A stretch of DNA of 64,000 bases from Syngnathus acus (lineage: Eukaryota; Chordata; Actinopteri; Syngnathiformes; Syngnathidae). Under the pieces are notes generated by a model. That model was not told the DNA's origin. It searched no databases and was given only the letters and a program-made list of their open reading frames with translations. Location: the NCBI RefSeq assembly GCF_901709675.1, contig NC_051088.1, positions 24,773,193 to 24,837,192 on the forward strand, read 5' to 3'. Positions 10,484 to 23,957 of this stretch are shown here, in pieces. Each line of letters opens with the position of its first letter. The stretch's first letter is position 1. The translations under genes and the position numbers were made by a program.

Positions 10484-12876
10484 GTATTCCGTTTTCATAC
10501 ATCAATGTGTTTTGGAATTCACCAATGAGAGAATGTGCAAAGGTCTTGGCACATTGTTAGTTGCTGAAACTTTGCTTCAGTGTCAAATAGGGCTGCAACC
10601 AATGATTGTTTTAATAATCCATTAATTTTTTTGCCCTGATTTCCATCCCTTTTTTAAAAAACAGGACATTATTTCACGTTGACAAACATGACTTCATTAT
10701 GATTCAGTGACTGTTTTAGAAAATGGGCAAAAATGTTGAGTATTTATGAGTATTGTTATAAATGATTAGCTTCTGAGATTCTCTTTTGACTGAACTTGTT
10801 CCTATTCAGTTGAAATGAAGTGAATGTGTCCGTTTGGTTTGTCAACAGCTCATGTTGACTCTTAACACAGGCCTGTCACTAAACACCAAAGTTGTCTCAA
10901 GGAAGTATTTTCTTCCCTGATCATAATAACATTCATGATTATATCGGCTGAGAAGATGCACCAAGGAGGCGTTGCGCATCGGGGCAGGTAAGCGCATGTT
11001 TGGGGTATGTTCATGCTGCACCACAGCTTCTTACAAAGTCTTCCATATTCCACGCATCTCACCTGGAAGCTTCGGGGGGGGGGGCTTGCGAAGGCACATT
11101 CGACACGTTATAGCTGCAATCGCAATTAACACTGTGGACACTTTGACTCATCGGCAGTCTGCCATGAGAGGCGAAATCGAGGTGACTGTCTGCCACGCTG
11201 ATGACTAAATGCTCTGTAATGTCAAATGTGTGTGTGTGTGTGTCTAGTCTCTGAAATAATGATTTTCTGTGTAGCTGGCTTCTTCCAGGCTTGTTGCATA
11301 CATTCATGATCCATTGGAGTGTTGCCCAACCTTTATTTAATAAAGCAAGGCAAATGCTTTACATGAGAAAAATCTCAGTGCATATTACCAAAAAGTGGGC
11401 GATGATGGAAAATATCCGAGCTGATCATGCTGTGTGTGTGTTGACCTCACGGGGGCAGTGTGGAGTCCACATTTTGAAGCAACTCGTTTTTGACAGTAAA
11501 GAAGAATGTATGCCTTTGAGTGTTATTCTATTTATTACCTGTTGCCTCAGAGTTTAAGTGTGAATATTCATGATTTCAAGAAATATCACTTGATGCTAAC
11601 ATGATACAAATCTGTCATTTTACATTGACTGCCAGCATGAGCACCGGCAATGTTTCCAAGTACAGTCTTAATGTGTGTTATTCTTTTTGTTGCAACCGTA
11701 AACCCCAACGTGTGTGTGTCCCTTTCCTGCTTTCGTTTTGGTTTTAGGGCGTGTGTCCTAAATAACAGTGGTCCACGTAGTTTATAATAGCAACCTGAGC
11801 ACATGTGAGCAGTTGCGTTTCTTTGATTGTCTCCGGCCTGGGCCCAGCAGTCCATTTGAGAGGAATGTGGGTCTAAAGGCATGTTGGGAATGTGGAAAAG
11901 TGTCTGAGAGAATCCCAGGGTCTTATCTGCTGGGGGTGGGAGTAGAAATACGACGAGGAAGAGGCCCTTGAAAATGGACATGAACTTAAACGCTGGACTA
12001 TTAATAGGACCACCTAGTGTGCAACAGTCTAATAATGAACTTGGTTGATTGCGTGATACAAAGATAAGTCCATTTTTTTTCATTTCTTCTGCACGGCTGA
12101 GAACACTTGGCTCACTTGAGCCGCTTAAAGCAGGAGGCCCGAGGCCATGGCTGCACACACCTGTGCGTGTTTCTTAGTCTTTGCAGCCAAATGTTGCTTC
12201 CTAGCACACACACACAAAGAAAGAATGGAGGTCAGTGCTGATTGTGATTCTTTTATCCACTGTGAACTACAGCATCAATAAGGTTGTTTATGGAGTGGCT
12301 CTTATTCAAATGTATTTGACAGGATGCTGACTGGAGGATTTTATGACACCGTGCGTCATGATTCAGATGATGTCATCATGCCAAAAGCTCTTTTGTCACA
12401 TGACAGCAGACTTGTTATGACAAAGGTTGGTCTTGTGGAGCAGCTTGGGGGCAAAGGTCCAGACTTTGTTGGCGTTTACTTGTGAAATAGTCGTTGTTTC
12501 TTTCAGACCTGGCAAATACTGTGGTGAACAATTCCTCAAAAAAGAGTCTTTGAGCCGTTTGTAAAGATCATAATGTAATATTAGTGCTGTACTGATGAGC
12601 TCGATACGGATGTCAAAACTTTTGAGCCATCCATTCAGCTTTATTTTTGCATTTGTTGAACATTTGAATAAATATAGGGGGACGGAAACCCACCGAATGA
12701 TCTGTTGGCTTAGTTGAGTTGCATCCACCAGCGCTATTTTTTCTCAAGACCCACATGGCATCATGAGGCTAAAAATGTGATTGTTTGAAAAGATAATTTC
12801 ATGGTTAAATCATGGCATCCACATGCACATTGTTGCTGGAATAATCCCACAAGACATGTGCTGCTGAATCATAATG

Positions 12877-12907
<31 letters not shown>

Positions 12908-13862
12908 ATACACACAGACAATGCAATTAGTGTGCTGTTGTGATCTCACATGCACACACAACGCACAGACACCAGCAACTTTCACCCCAGTGTGACTAAC
13001 TGGTTGTGTCCTGGTTGGGCCATCCATGTTAAAGACCACAAAATTGGCATGTCTGGAGTTGCTACCGTGATGAGAGACATTCTTTTCTCCTTCTCATGTG
13101 CATTCACTTTCTGGTCAAATTGTTAGCTGTCACTCCAACTTTGATGGTCCGCTGAAAGAAAATGTCACAACATCCTTCAATGAGCGACTAGCAATAAATA
13201 GTTGACAAAGAATGAATTGAAGAGTCGATTCGTTTTAGACGGAGTTCTGTTAGTATGGCAGTAAAAAGTCTACACACCCCTGTTTACTATAAATGCCAGA
13301 TTTAATCTTGAATTTCAATCCCATTTCTAATGGTGTGATTTGATACCTGAGGAATGCGCAGATGGAATCCGATCATTTCATGCCTTTTCAGGGATTTTTG
13401 ATACGGCTTTTTTATCACACACACACAGACACACGCAAAATGACATTTTCTGGCCACTCAATCAGCTTGTGTCATTTTCTGCAAAATAGACTCCACTGCC
13501 ACCATATGAGCAGATCTGTGTAAGCGCTTCCCACAGACTCTCAAGTATCAGCCAGGCTCAAACACGCATAAAGACACCTTTTGTCTGGGCACACACAACC
13601 ATTTGTGCTAACTACCTACCTGCCGTGTGCGTGTGCGTGTGTGTGTGTGGCGGGGCTAAGGCGCCTTCACGTGAACAGGTGTGGCTTTCCAACAGCTGCA
13701 CATTGACAACAAATGTGCAAAGAGGAAGTTGAAATGTCATTTCCTGTCTGCGTGGCTGCAGGCAAACACATTTGAAGAACTAACTTTGTCTAATGGAACG
13801 AAAGAAAATTCCCCATGTGTGCGCTGTTGGATTATATTGTATTTCCTGTGTCCCTCCCTCAG
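10484..13862 (+). other. Large first intron of arhgef19
   Basis: Non-coding sequence with TG/CA tracts (11229-11243, 12881-12916, about 13632-13648) and a G run at 11074-11084. No other gene is supported. It ends with the acceptor ccctcag|atctg at 13862. Confidence 0.5.
12881..12916. repeat. (TG)n microsatellite running into CA
   Basis: Uninterrupted TG dinucleotides followed by tatacacaca, in the first intron of arhgef19. Confidence 0.9.
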
Positions 13863-13874
13863 ATCTGTGGTGTC

Positions 13875-16800
13875 ATGCTTCCCGGTTATGGATTCTCTCC
13901 ATTTCCTGATTTCCACCATCCCACTTTGCACTGCAGCGACGACGGTCCCACCATGTGGCTCCCGGGCAAGTCGGCGGCTCTGATCTCTGACCCCCACGAC
14001 GACGAGTCTCTCCCTCACCACAAACACGTGGCCGTGTGCCAGCAGGAGACTTTGACCTTCATCGATCTTCAGCCGTCAGGGAAAGCTCAACGGAATGGAT
14101 GCGGCGGCTCTCCTGGCTCCACCTACGCCCAACCCCTCGACTCTTTTCGACACTCGGGTGAACTGATTGACTGGGCGAAAAGCTACCTGGGCAAGGTGGA
14201 TGAACAGCTAACTTCCAATTCTTGTCCTACCGAGATCAAATGCCAAAATAGTCATAAGACGTGTTTACTAGAACATACTGATGGAGCTGCATCAGGGTGT
14301 CATCCCCACCACATCCCTCTTAGTCTCCCACTCTACACAAACAGAGACTCCTGGGACTCCCAGATACCTTGCTCTCCATCCCCACCTGAGGGTCCAGATT
14401 TTCACAACTTGGACTCCTACCAAGCGCAGAGGCGAACATCCCAAGGTTCGCTTAAAGAGAAGTCCATTCGTGAGTGTGCTGCTCTTCCTTGAGCTCTTCC
14501 TAAATGTTCGATGTGTGTTCCACTAGAAGTTGTCTTGTTGTTGTTTTCAGGCCGTAAGATGCAGGTTTATTCTCCGGACAACCTCAGTGACGACTCTCTC
14601 AGCAGCCCCGTCCTGGATGCCGACTTCCTCTTCCCTGTAACCTTCACGTCTTTCCTGGAGGAGGACCTCTGTGGACAATCCTCACAAGATACCAACACCA
14701 GCCCTTCGTCCACCGAAGCCACTCCGGACCTGCGTAACCTCAGTCCGGATGATATTCTCCATTTGCCATCGGAGGATTCACTTCCAGGCGTGAGAGAAGA
14801 TAGTCAGGACACGTCAATGGTGGCAACGGCGGGCAGCAGTGTGCCACACAGTCGCCAAGCAGACCACGAGCGGCGCCGCTTCTCGGCTTCCGAATTGATT
14901 TCCAGACTCCAGCTGTCCCAAAAGAAGAATTCCTTCACCTTGAAGCTGGGAAAGTCACTGTCAGCCCGAGTCGCCTCCAAGGACCGACAGAGTTTGAGCC
15001 CGGATTGTGAGTAATAGTCACCTTCTCAAGGATATATGGCGTGACATTTTAATTCAACTAATCATCATCAATTAGACTCAAGAGATCATACCTAAAATGA
15101 GGAAATAGAATCATTTATTCAATCATTCATTATTAAACTTGTTTTTGCACGTTGTCATTTTTTTGGAACACCAAAATGATAAAGCAATATTTTGGTTAAT
15201 TTTTGGATAATATAATATATGTATATATTAATTTTTTTTGGGGGGGGGGGATAATATATACAGTGCCAGATGTATGAATAATGTTTTAGTAGCAGTCATC
15301 TTAATACATCTGCACTCCTTGTGTTCAACCCCCTTCTAGATAAGTCCAATGCAAAACCACGGGGCTCCTACAATGATAGCGCCCCCCACAGTCCTGTAGG
15401 ACCTGTACCGCCACTGCCCAGCAGTGACAATGGAATGCCAACGCATTGGTGGAGCAGCAAACTTGGGTGAATATAAAATGGTCACATTTTAATATGAATA
15501 TGTTCCTGTTGTCTGTCATAACATTTCTGAACAAAAATATGAATCATCACTGCAGCATATTGTGTCTTTAACTAGAGAACACATTTCCAGGCGTTTGTCA
15601 CGGCTGCTTTGTTGGCCGCCTGGATTTTGTGTTACTATAACACTAAATGTTTTGGGTTTGAAGTTATATTTTGTGGAATGTCGAATAAATTCAATCATTC
15701 TGAATCCGCTCAGCTGCCTCAGGTCTCTCCACCTCTGAAAGGCATTTTAAAAAAAACGGTCAAAAAGTGATTTTTATGGAAATTGAACACTCTCCCTTTA
15801 AGTCTTCATCTTATAGAAAGACCAGAAAAAAATGACAGAATAGTTCACTGTATTGATGTTCTCTAATATTGCTGTCGACAGAATGCGAAAGCGATCCACC
15901 GAGGAAGACTTGTGCACGCCGCCCGTTGTGGCTTGCTCCAATCGCTTATCAAGGTTCTTGCCGAGTTGTAAGTGAACTTCTGTCCCAACTCTTGCTCTCC
16001 TGCATTTCTTCAATAGCCCAAAAATGGTTTTGTATTTCCCCTAGCCATCCTGTATCAAGAATACAGCGATGTTGCCATTAACAGAGAAATCCAAAGGCAA
16101 CAAGGCAAGGAGCCGGGCACGGACGAAGACGGCCTCAGAGACGAAGGTTCCGATGGGACCCCGTCTCCATCCAGTCTATCTCCGTCCGGCTCCTTTTGCT
16201 CCTCGCGGGGTTCTGCTTTTGCCCTGTGGCAGGACATCCCGGACGTGCGCTCCAGTGGTCAGCTGGACAACTTCAGCAATGAGCAGAGAAAATTACAGGA
16301 GGTTGTTTTTGCTCATGAACTTTTGTCCTGCTCAGAGCTAAGAGCCCCACTTCTCCTCCCTTTAGGCCAAGTTTGAACTGGTGACATCCGAGGCTTCATA
16401 CATCCGAAGTTTGAGCATCGCTGTGGATCACTTCATGCTGTCGCAGGAACTCTCCGAATGTCTCGGAGCTCAGGACAAGCAGTGGCTCTTTTCCAAGCTG
16501 GCCGAAGTCAAAGATGTCAGTGAGAGGTGAAGTCACGAGATGCTCGCGTGTCGTCCAACACCTTCATCTTGAGGGTGTATCCAACGCTCTCCGTTTCTGG
16601 CAGGTTCCTTCAGGACTTGGAGCACAGGTTGGAGGAAGATATACTGCGTTTTGACGTGTGTGACATCGTTCTGGATCACTGCCCGGCTTTGCGCAGGGTC
16701 TACTTACCTTATGTAACCAACCAGGCTTACCAAGAGCAAACCTATCAGCGTCTCCTGTGAGTAGAGCTTTTTGTCTTGTTCCGAAAGTTATCGCCTCTCG

Positions 16801-19281
16801 TTCTTGTTTCGTCGTGATGTTATCTCAATCAATCTATGATACTGCCCCTGGTGGCCGTGTCTCAAGGCACCGATGCCAATCTATTGATTGGTCTGAGCAA
16901 GAGAAAAACATCTCATGTCATGGCGCTAAATATATTTTCGAGTCGACATGGGTGGTTGTGTTGGGCGTGACTTAACTTGTAGCGAGCTGAAGAATTTCTC
17001 AAGTGCAGAAATGTTCCCTTTGATGCTTAACATGGCTCCGGAGTCATCACGGTGAATTTTTTTTCGAATAAAAAAACGAATTTCATATTGTTCTTAATAG
17101 TATGAAGTCATGTGAAATTTAAAAAGCACTTGAACTCATATAAAAATGATCTCTTGTGTTGTCAGGCAGGAGAAAGCTCGCTTTCCTTCCACTTTGGCCC
17201 GTCTGGAGGAGGACAGCGTTTGCCAGAGACTACCTCTGACCTCCTTTCTAATCCTCCCATTCCAGAGAATCACTCGCCTTAAAATGCTGGTGGAGGTAGT
17301 CCTGGAGAAAACTGCACACACTTTATATTTACACTTGAAAGCCAATCACGCTCAAATAAAAGCAGAACAAAATTGGCAACATGAAATGTTGACGTGTTGA
17401 AAAGAATGGAAAAATGTTTTTTAGAACATCTTAAAGAGGACCACACCAGGCTCCAGAGATGAGGACACTGCAACAAAGGCATTCAATGAGCTCAAAAAGG
17501 TACTTGCTAGCATTCTCAAAAGACTTGTGGAAAATCCGAACTTTCATTTCTGTCTCGTCTTAGATCATTAAGGAGTGCAACTCCAGCGTGCAGTCCATGA
17601 AGAGGATGGAGGAACTCATCCACCTCAATAAGAAAATTCAGTTTGAGGGCAAGGTGAAAAGTCTCTTGATTGCCACATCTCCTTTCATTTCATTTCTTTC
17701 ATTTCTTTTCATTTAATATCATTTCAATCATATGCAAACATACATTCATTAATGTATAATTGTCTGGGTGGAAATGTGGGGAAAAAAATCCAAGAAAACT
17801 CAAAAGTCAATTATTTGGTCTGGCATCTGGAGGGCTCAAGCATATTTCAGGCGGGGCAGTGCCCCCACGGGCCCCCTTCTTACTCCGCCATTGCACCCAA
17901 TCACAAATTTGCTGAATCAACGCTTGTGTAACAAATGCAATGCACATACTTTGTCAGTCGTGCAGATCGTTTGTGACGACATGAAACGTTGCTTGGGCAG
18001 AGATTTCAACACGCCATTTCTTTCTTTCTAGATCTTTCCTCTGATTTCTCAGTCTCGCTGGTTGGTGAAACACGGTGAACTTCTGGAAGTGGACACACAG
18101 ACTATGAGTATTTCTGGATCCAAACTCAAGCTGCCCACCAAGCCTGTGTATTTGCACCTCTTCAATGACTGCCTCCTACTGTCTCGGAGGAAAGAGTAGG
18201 TCATCATCATTTATTTCAAATGAAATTCAAATATATGTTTGAACTTCTAGAAATACATTGAAGAGATACGTTGACTGAGATGGGCTCTTGCTCACCTGCG
18301 AGCCGCACTGTAGAAAATGTTTGATGATTTTAATTTCAACGTGAAAAAAAAAAAGACAATTTGTCTCTAAACTGTATATGTGGTTGTGTTGCAGCACATG
18401 GAAGTTCTTGGTGTTTGTCCACGCCAAGATAGGAGAGCTGAAAGTGAAGGATTTGAGTCAGAAGCTGCAAGGCATCACAGGTTTCATCTTCCATCTTCAG
18501 TTGTGCGAAGGACAGCAGCTCAAACATCAGATTTTGCTCAAATCAAACTCTGAGTGCGTACTGAAGTCCGAAGTCGACACGTTTCATCCAAACTCGGCTC
18601 TAAATTGTGTTGATTTTGTGTGCAACAAGGAGCGGGAAGCAGCGATGGATCGCAGCCATGTTTCCATCCAATCCTCTGGAAGACATTGAGCAAGCCAGCG
18701 AAAACGATGGTGAGTACACAGCAGGGTTGAACCATTTGGAAAATTCATCCAACTGTGACGCTTCCCCGCCTCAGTATCGTGAATTTGCAATTTTTTTTTC
18801 CAAAGGTCTCTTTTTCTGATTGAATTTGTATTGCAAGAAACTATCAGATTTATTTGTATTTATTCATGAATTGTTCAGGCCTACTGCACAGCTGTAGCAA
18901 CGCAAACCATTTGAATTGTTGCATTCCCTTATCTTCTCATTTCAGACATATCTCAGGTCCAGTGCATTAGAAGCTATCAGGCACAAGAACATGATGAGTT
19001 AACTCTGGAGAAAGCGGACATTCTCCATGCCAAGACCATCACAAATGACGGTGAGAAAAAGGTTTGATTTGTTTTCGCGACGAGGGAGGAAGACACCAGA
19101 AGAACCGATGTTGATCTTTGGTCCAGGTTGGGTGGAAGGCATCCGGCTGTCTGACGGGGAACGGGGCTGGTTCCCCAAACCCTACGTGGAGGAAATCACC
19201 AGTCGCAGCGCACGTCTCCGCAACCTTCGAGAAAATATTCGCATCAAATGTGTCACGCAAAAACTGGAAGGAGAGGACTAG
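13875..19281 (+). CDS. arhgef19: Rho guanine nucleotide exchange factor 19 (ephexin family), 15 coding exons
   Basis: Exchange factor that loads GTP onto Rho-family GTPases; human ARHGEF19 (WGEF) acts on RhoA in Wnt/planar-polarity signalling. Exons: 13875-14469, 14551-15006, 15340-15466, 15882-15967, 16045-16301, 16366-16526, 16604-16756, 17166-17295, 17425-17499, 17564-17653, 18032-18195, 18395-18553, 18633-18709, 18946-19050, 19127-19281; total 2790 bases, 929 residues (human 802). The N-terminus keeps [12 protein letters not shown] and [13 protein letters not shown]. The DH domain (about 505-710) includes [32 protein letters not shown] and [22 protein letters not shown] is about 715-843 ([16 protein letters not shown]) and SH3 about 846-902 ([26 protein letters not shown]). 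The block [16 protein letters not shown] and LYQEYSDVA match human ARHGEF19 rather than ARHGEF5/15/16/26. The start is the first ATG in the exon; an in-frame upstream extension is possible. Confidence 0.93.
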
Positions 19282-20596
19282 CCACTTGTGCAACTCCTGC
19301 AACTCCTCGAGTGATCGACGTTTATCACCCAATGTGGAGGCCAGCGCGAGTATTCCTCCCTTGCATGCTGGAAAGACAAATCGAACAGAACAAAGCTCTT
19401 AACACTTTATACAAGATAAGCGGAAAATGACTCGCCGCTGACTCAATCTGTATTGTAACATTACAACGTGACAAAGCTTTTCTTTCTTTGTTTACACTGT
19501 CTAAGCTCTGTTGTGGACTTGAACATTTGAGTTCGATAAAACGTGCGCACCACTGTCATCATCTGCAAGACCCATGCCAAAAAACAATTGTGTAGCCCCG
19601 CATCACATTTCATAGATTGTTGTGCAGCACACGTGCTCCACAACTCCATAAAGTTTTAAGTCTGCTAACAAAACACATCTTAAATCTCCCATCTCACTGA
19701 CAGCGGGCTCCAATTTCATTTTAAGCTATAAGCCATGAAATCAAGAATTCTCCATGTAATTAATTACCTGTATACCAATCGTACTGTCCGAATTTGAAAA
19801 AAACTATTTTTGGTTTGTTTTGTTTTTACAGTTATTAACACTAAAGATTTTCTGTAAATCTCATGCATAAAAAAATGCCTGGACATTTATTGGAGATCAT
19901 CATCATCGGTTTAAAGTCCGCTTTCCAGGCGCCGCTGGGTTAGACTGGATTCTCAATATGGCTTTCTTCCACCGGGGAGGGTCCATGGCCATCTCGTGGT
20001 TGAGAGTCCTATACTGAGAACATTTTTGGAGCAAAACTTTTTACAGCTGGATGCCCTTCCTGACACCAACCCAAAGGGAAATTGATTTTCTGTAGGGGTT
20101 GACTCCCTTAGCCCATTCCTCTCCTGAGGAGGAGCCCACTGGGCAGTGGTACTATTTAACCCATAGTTGGGGGAACATTTATTGGAGATACATGACCAAA
20201 ATTTAGTAACACTACGCTGCAACGGAAATGAGTATTTTTCAACCACTCTTATTAATATTCTAAAGCTCAATTCACATCAAACATTTCTATCACCTCTTCC
20301 ATGGTTGTTTGTAACTTAAATTTGTATTTATGGTCTTAAGCTGTTATTTTCTATGTTAAGAGTTGATGCATTTATCCTAATTTATGTGAATAGGAATTAT
20401 GTTCAGAATTTACAATCATCCATGTCTATTATTTACACATATTGTATGAGACTGGATGGCTGCCCACTGCTGTAACACAAGGAAATAAATTGGAATTATT
20501 CTATTTTGTCTTGTCTTGGAGCAATGTTGCATTAAAAAAGGTTAATAAAATTTAAATTAAAAATGCTTTCAAATAATATTAATTCATACCGTTTTC
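19282..20596 (+). other. arhgef19 3' UTR and intergenic gap before cenpe
   Basis: AATAAA at 20484-20489 is the likely poly(A) signal. The stretch also holds the repeat at about 19910-20175. No further gene is supported. Confidence 0.5.
19910..20175 (-). repeat. Dispersed repeat fragment, LINE/SINE 3'-end type
   Basis: The phrase cagctggatgcccttcctga at about 20044 (read in reverse as tcaggaagggcatccagctg) is the hallmark of an abundant fish and vertebrate retroelement 3' region. The flanking text (ttccaccggggaggg, cccattcctctcctgaggag) also looks repeat-derived. Exact borders and family are not resolvable by eye. Confidence 0.45.
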
Positions 20597-21579
20597 TCCT
20601 TGATTTATTGCGAAATCTATCAGCGGTATAGAAAATGGATGGAAGAGTGCCTTTATCGTACTTGATACACACTTCTTACCAGCAGATGGCGATAGTGTGT
20701 CCACGCGCTGTAAGCCTCCCTTATTTACCAAGAGAAGAATAATTTGTTTGCTATAAAACAACCAGTGAAGTAAGAGAAGAAGATATTTGAATTCTTAAAC
20801 GACCCAACTCGGTTGTGTCGCTGAAAGAAGGTTGGCAAGAGAATTTCATTTCATTTTGGGGAGCTACAAAGCAGCAAAATGGCTGAGGAGTCCGCCGTTA
20901 AAGTGTGTGTTCGAGTGCGTCCGATTATTAAAAGGTGAGTTATCAGCGTTCATGTAACTTGTTCCGCAAAAATGCTCATTTTATCGACTAAGCTGATAAA
21001 AATAACGTCGACGCTTACGTTCAACACAGCGGTGGACTACATATTTAAAAAAAAAAACATGTATCAACTCTTTTCAAGCGTTATTTTTCCGTGAATGGCT
21101 TTATTGTTACGCGACTCTCTGTGAACGCCTTAGTCAACGCAAAGTGATGAAAAACGTTCATTCCACAAATTCCACGAAACAACATTCTTCAATGTTTCCT
21201 TGATTTATTGCGAAATGTATCAGCGGTATAGAAAATGGATGGAAGAGTGCCTTTATCGTACTTGATACACACTTCTTACCAGCAGACGGCGATAGAGTCT
21301 ACGCGCTGTAAGCCTCCCTTATTTACCAAGAGAAGAAGATATTTGAATTATTAAACGACCCAAATCAGGTGCGTCGCGGAAAGTGATAAAAATAACGTCA
21401 ACGCTTACGTTCAACACAGCGGTGGACTACATATTTCAAAAAACCATGTATCAACTCTTTTGCAAGCGTTATTTTTCCGTGAATGGCTTTAATGTTACGC
21501 GACTCTCTGTGAACGCCTTAGTCAACGCAAAGTGATGAAAAACGTTCATTCCACGAAACAACATTCTTCAATGTTTCCT
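20597..21579 (+). repeat. Partial tandem duplication of the cenpe promoter, exon 1 and intron 1 region
   Basis: Copy 1 (20597-21196) and copy 2 (21197-21579) both start ccttgatttattgcgaaat and end cattcttcaatgtttcc. Copy 1 contains the start codon and first coding exon. Copy 2 has two internal losses: about 42 bases between direct repeats aagagaagaa, and about 165 bases that remove the 5' leader end, exon 1 and its donor. Elsewhere the copies are nearly identical (for example ggtggactacatattt, ttatttttccgtgaatggct), so the event is recent. Copy 2 ends a few bases before the exon 2 acceptor. Confidence 0.9.
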
Positions 21580-23914
21580 TGCTACAGAGAAGAAGGTGTT
21601 CCATCTGAAAAGGCGGCGCCTGTTGAAGTTTTCTGGAAAACGGATAAGAAATCGATTCATCAGATTGATGATGGGAGCTCAACAAAGAGTTTCAGTTTTG
21701 GTATGGCTTTTCTGCAAAACAACGTACTTTGTATGCTGTTTTTAAATCTACAGTCAGAATATCGTGAAATCTTTTGTACACAGACCGAGTGTTCACTCCT
21801 GAAGAAACAACCAATCAGCTGTACCAGGAAATCGCAAAGCCGTTGGTTGTTTCAACTGTGCAAGGATACAACGGTTAGTGTTTGCACCTTCAAGTTAGAT
21901 ATATACACATTTTATGCCTTCTTGTTTTTATTTTTTTGTCTTGTATGTATATTGTGTACTATGTCTTGTCACCGTGGGATAGTGGGAACGTAATTTCGAT
22001 TTCTTTGTGTGTCTTGGCATGTGAAGAAATTGACAAGAAAGCAGACATGTTCTTGTGCACGTGTGAGTTGTCACCTTTTTTGCTTTAAACAGGAACCATC
22101 TTTGCTTACGGTCAGACATCCTCTGGAAAGACATTCACAATGATGGGGAGTGACCATGTTCCCGGTGTCATACCGCTCGCTATTGATGGTGTCTTTGAAA
22201 CCATCAAAAAGGTCCAAAATGTTTTAGATTTATTTCATGTTTTTGTGATAGGTTTTTTTTTTTTTTTTTTTTTTTTTTGGTCAATATCATTTTATCAACA
22301 ATGTTCTGTTTGGTCTACAGTGTCCAGAGAAGGAGTTTCTTCTCAGGGTGTCATACATGGAGATTTACAATGAGACAGTATCTGATTTGCTAGTAGATAG
22401 CTGGAAAAGAAAACCTCTGGAAGTCCGAGAGAGTTTAAATGTAAGTTGTCTTTTATTTGTTTTACATGTCACCTTTGTGACACTCAATGATATTATATTC
22501 TTGGAAATTGGGGGCTGATCATGTCATTTTCTGCTGGTACCAGGTGGTAAAGAGCAAAGCTTTAAAATGTATTTATTTTAAAGGTCAAAAAGGTACAACA
22601 TAATCCTTTAGCATGCATTTTGCTATTTTTTTATCGGATTTTGAGACAGTCCCACCGATGAAGGCAACAATCCCGTGACACTTGTTAGCTTTTCATTTGT
22701 AATTTTGAATCTTCATATTTCTTATCGACACTGTGCAGAAAACCGTCTATGTTGCTGACCTGACTGAGGAACTGGTGACCTCCTCTGCACAAGCGCTGGC
22801 TTGGATTCGCAAAGGAGAAAGTAAGTCTGAGGGATTGTCTCATCCGGATATACAGTAGTGATTCATTCATTGTGTATTTGACCCTGCAGAAAACCGTCAC
22901 TACGGAAAGACGGAAATGAACGAGCGCAGCAGCCGCTCACACACCGTCTTTCGAATGGTAAGCAACTATTCCAGTTCACTTGAAAATTAATGAATTGAAA
23001 AATTGTCTATGGTTGTATTTTTAACGAAGGACTATTCAATTAATCAATAACCAATGCTCTACTGTGCTTTAGATCCTCGAGAGTCGTGAAAGAAGTGACC
23101 TGGGATCAGGGGAAAATGCCGACGGCGCCATCATCGTTTCCCATTTGGTAAGTCGGCATATATAGTTTTATTTTATTTTTTTTTTATATCTTTTTTTTTA
23201 TATATGAGTCCATTTTATTCCTCTATTACAAGCGGTGGCTGTTAAATTTAAAGTGCATTATAAATAAATTAGATTCTAATTTGATCCTACTATTTTTTCC
23301 CCCTCCCTTTCTCAGAATTTAGTTGACTTGGCCGGATCAGAAAGAGCAAGCCAAACGGGGGCTGAAGGTAAACAACTCGAGTTTTGCACACTTGCTTTAA
23401 TGCTCCGTCGACTTGAGGATAAACAATGCTTGGATTGACTTGACATGAATCCACTTGTTAGGGACACGCTTGAAGGAAGGCTGCAATATCAATCGCAGCC
23501 TTTTCACACTTGGTCAAGTGATCAAGAAGCTCAGTGAAGAAAGCCAAAGGTATGTCAAATGGGAAGATGTACTGGACTTGTTTACATTTTGTATTCTGTC
23601 CTAAAATGCTGAATCATTGTTCACATGGCAGTGTGTCCAGAAGTTTTATAAACTACAGAGACAGCAAGTTAACGAGGATTCTTCAAAACTCCCTGGGTGG
23701 AAACGCCAAAACGGTCATCTTGTGCACAATCACCACTGCGACGCTTGATGAGACACTCCGCACTCTGCAGGTTCACACCAATGATGTCATTCAAAATGCT
23801 ACAATATTATTTTTGCGAGAACTTTCAATTTGCAGGCAATGACAGTAAGCTGTCAAATGGTATGTTTTTGGAAAATGTCAATTTAAACAATGGTTAAAAC
23901 TAACCACAAACCTC

Positions 23915-23957
<43 letters not shown>

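Noticed and set aside
11586-12158. A 190-residue minus-strand open frame in the first arhgef19 intron
   Set aside because: No recognisable domain, no splice or promoter context, and composition like the surrounding intron.
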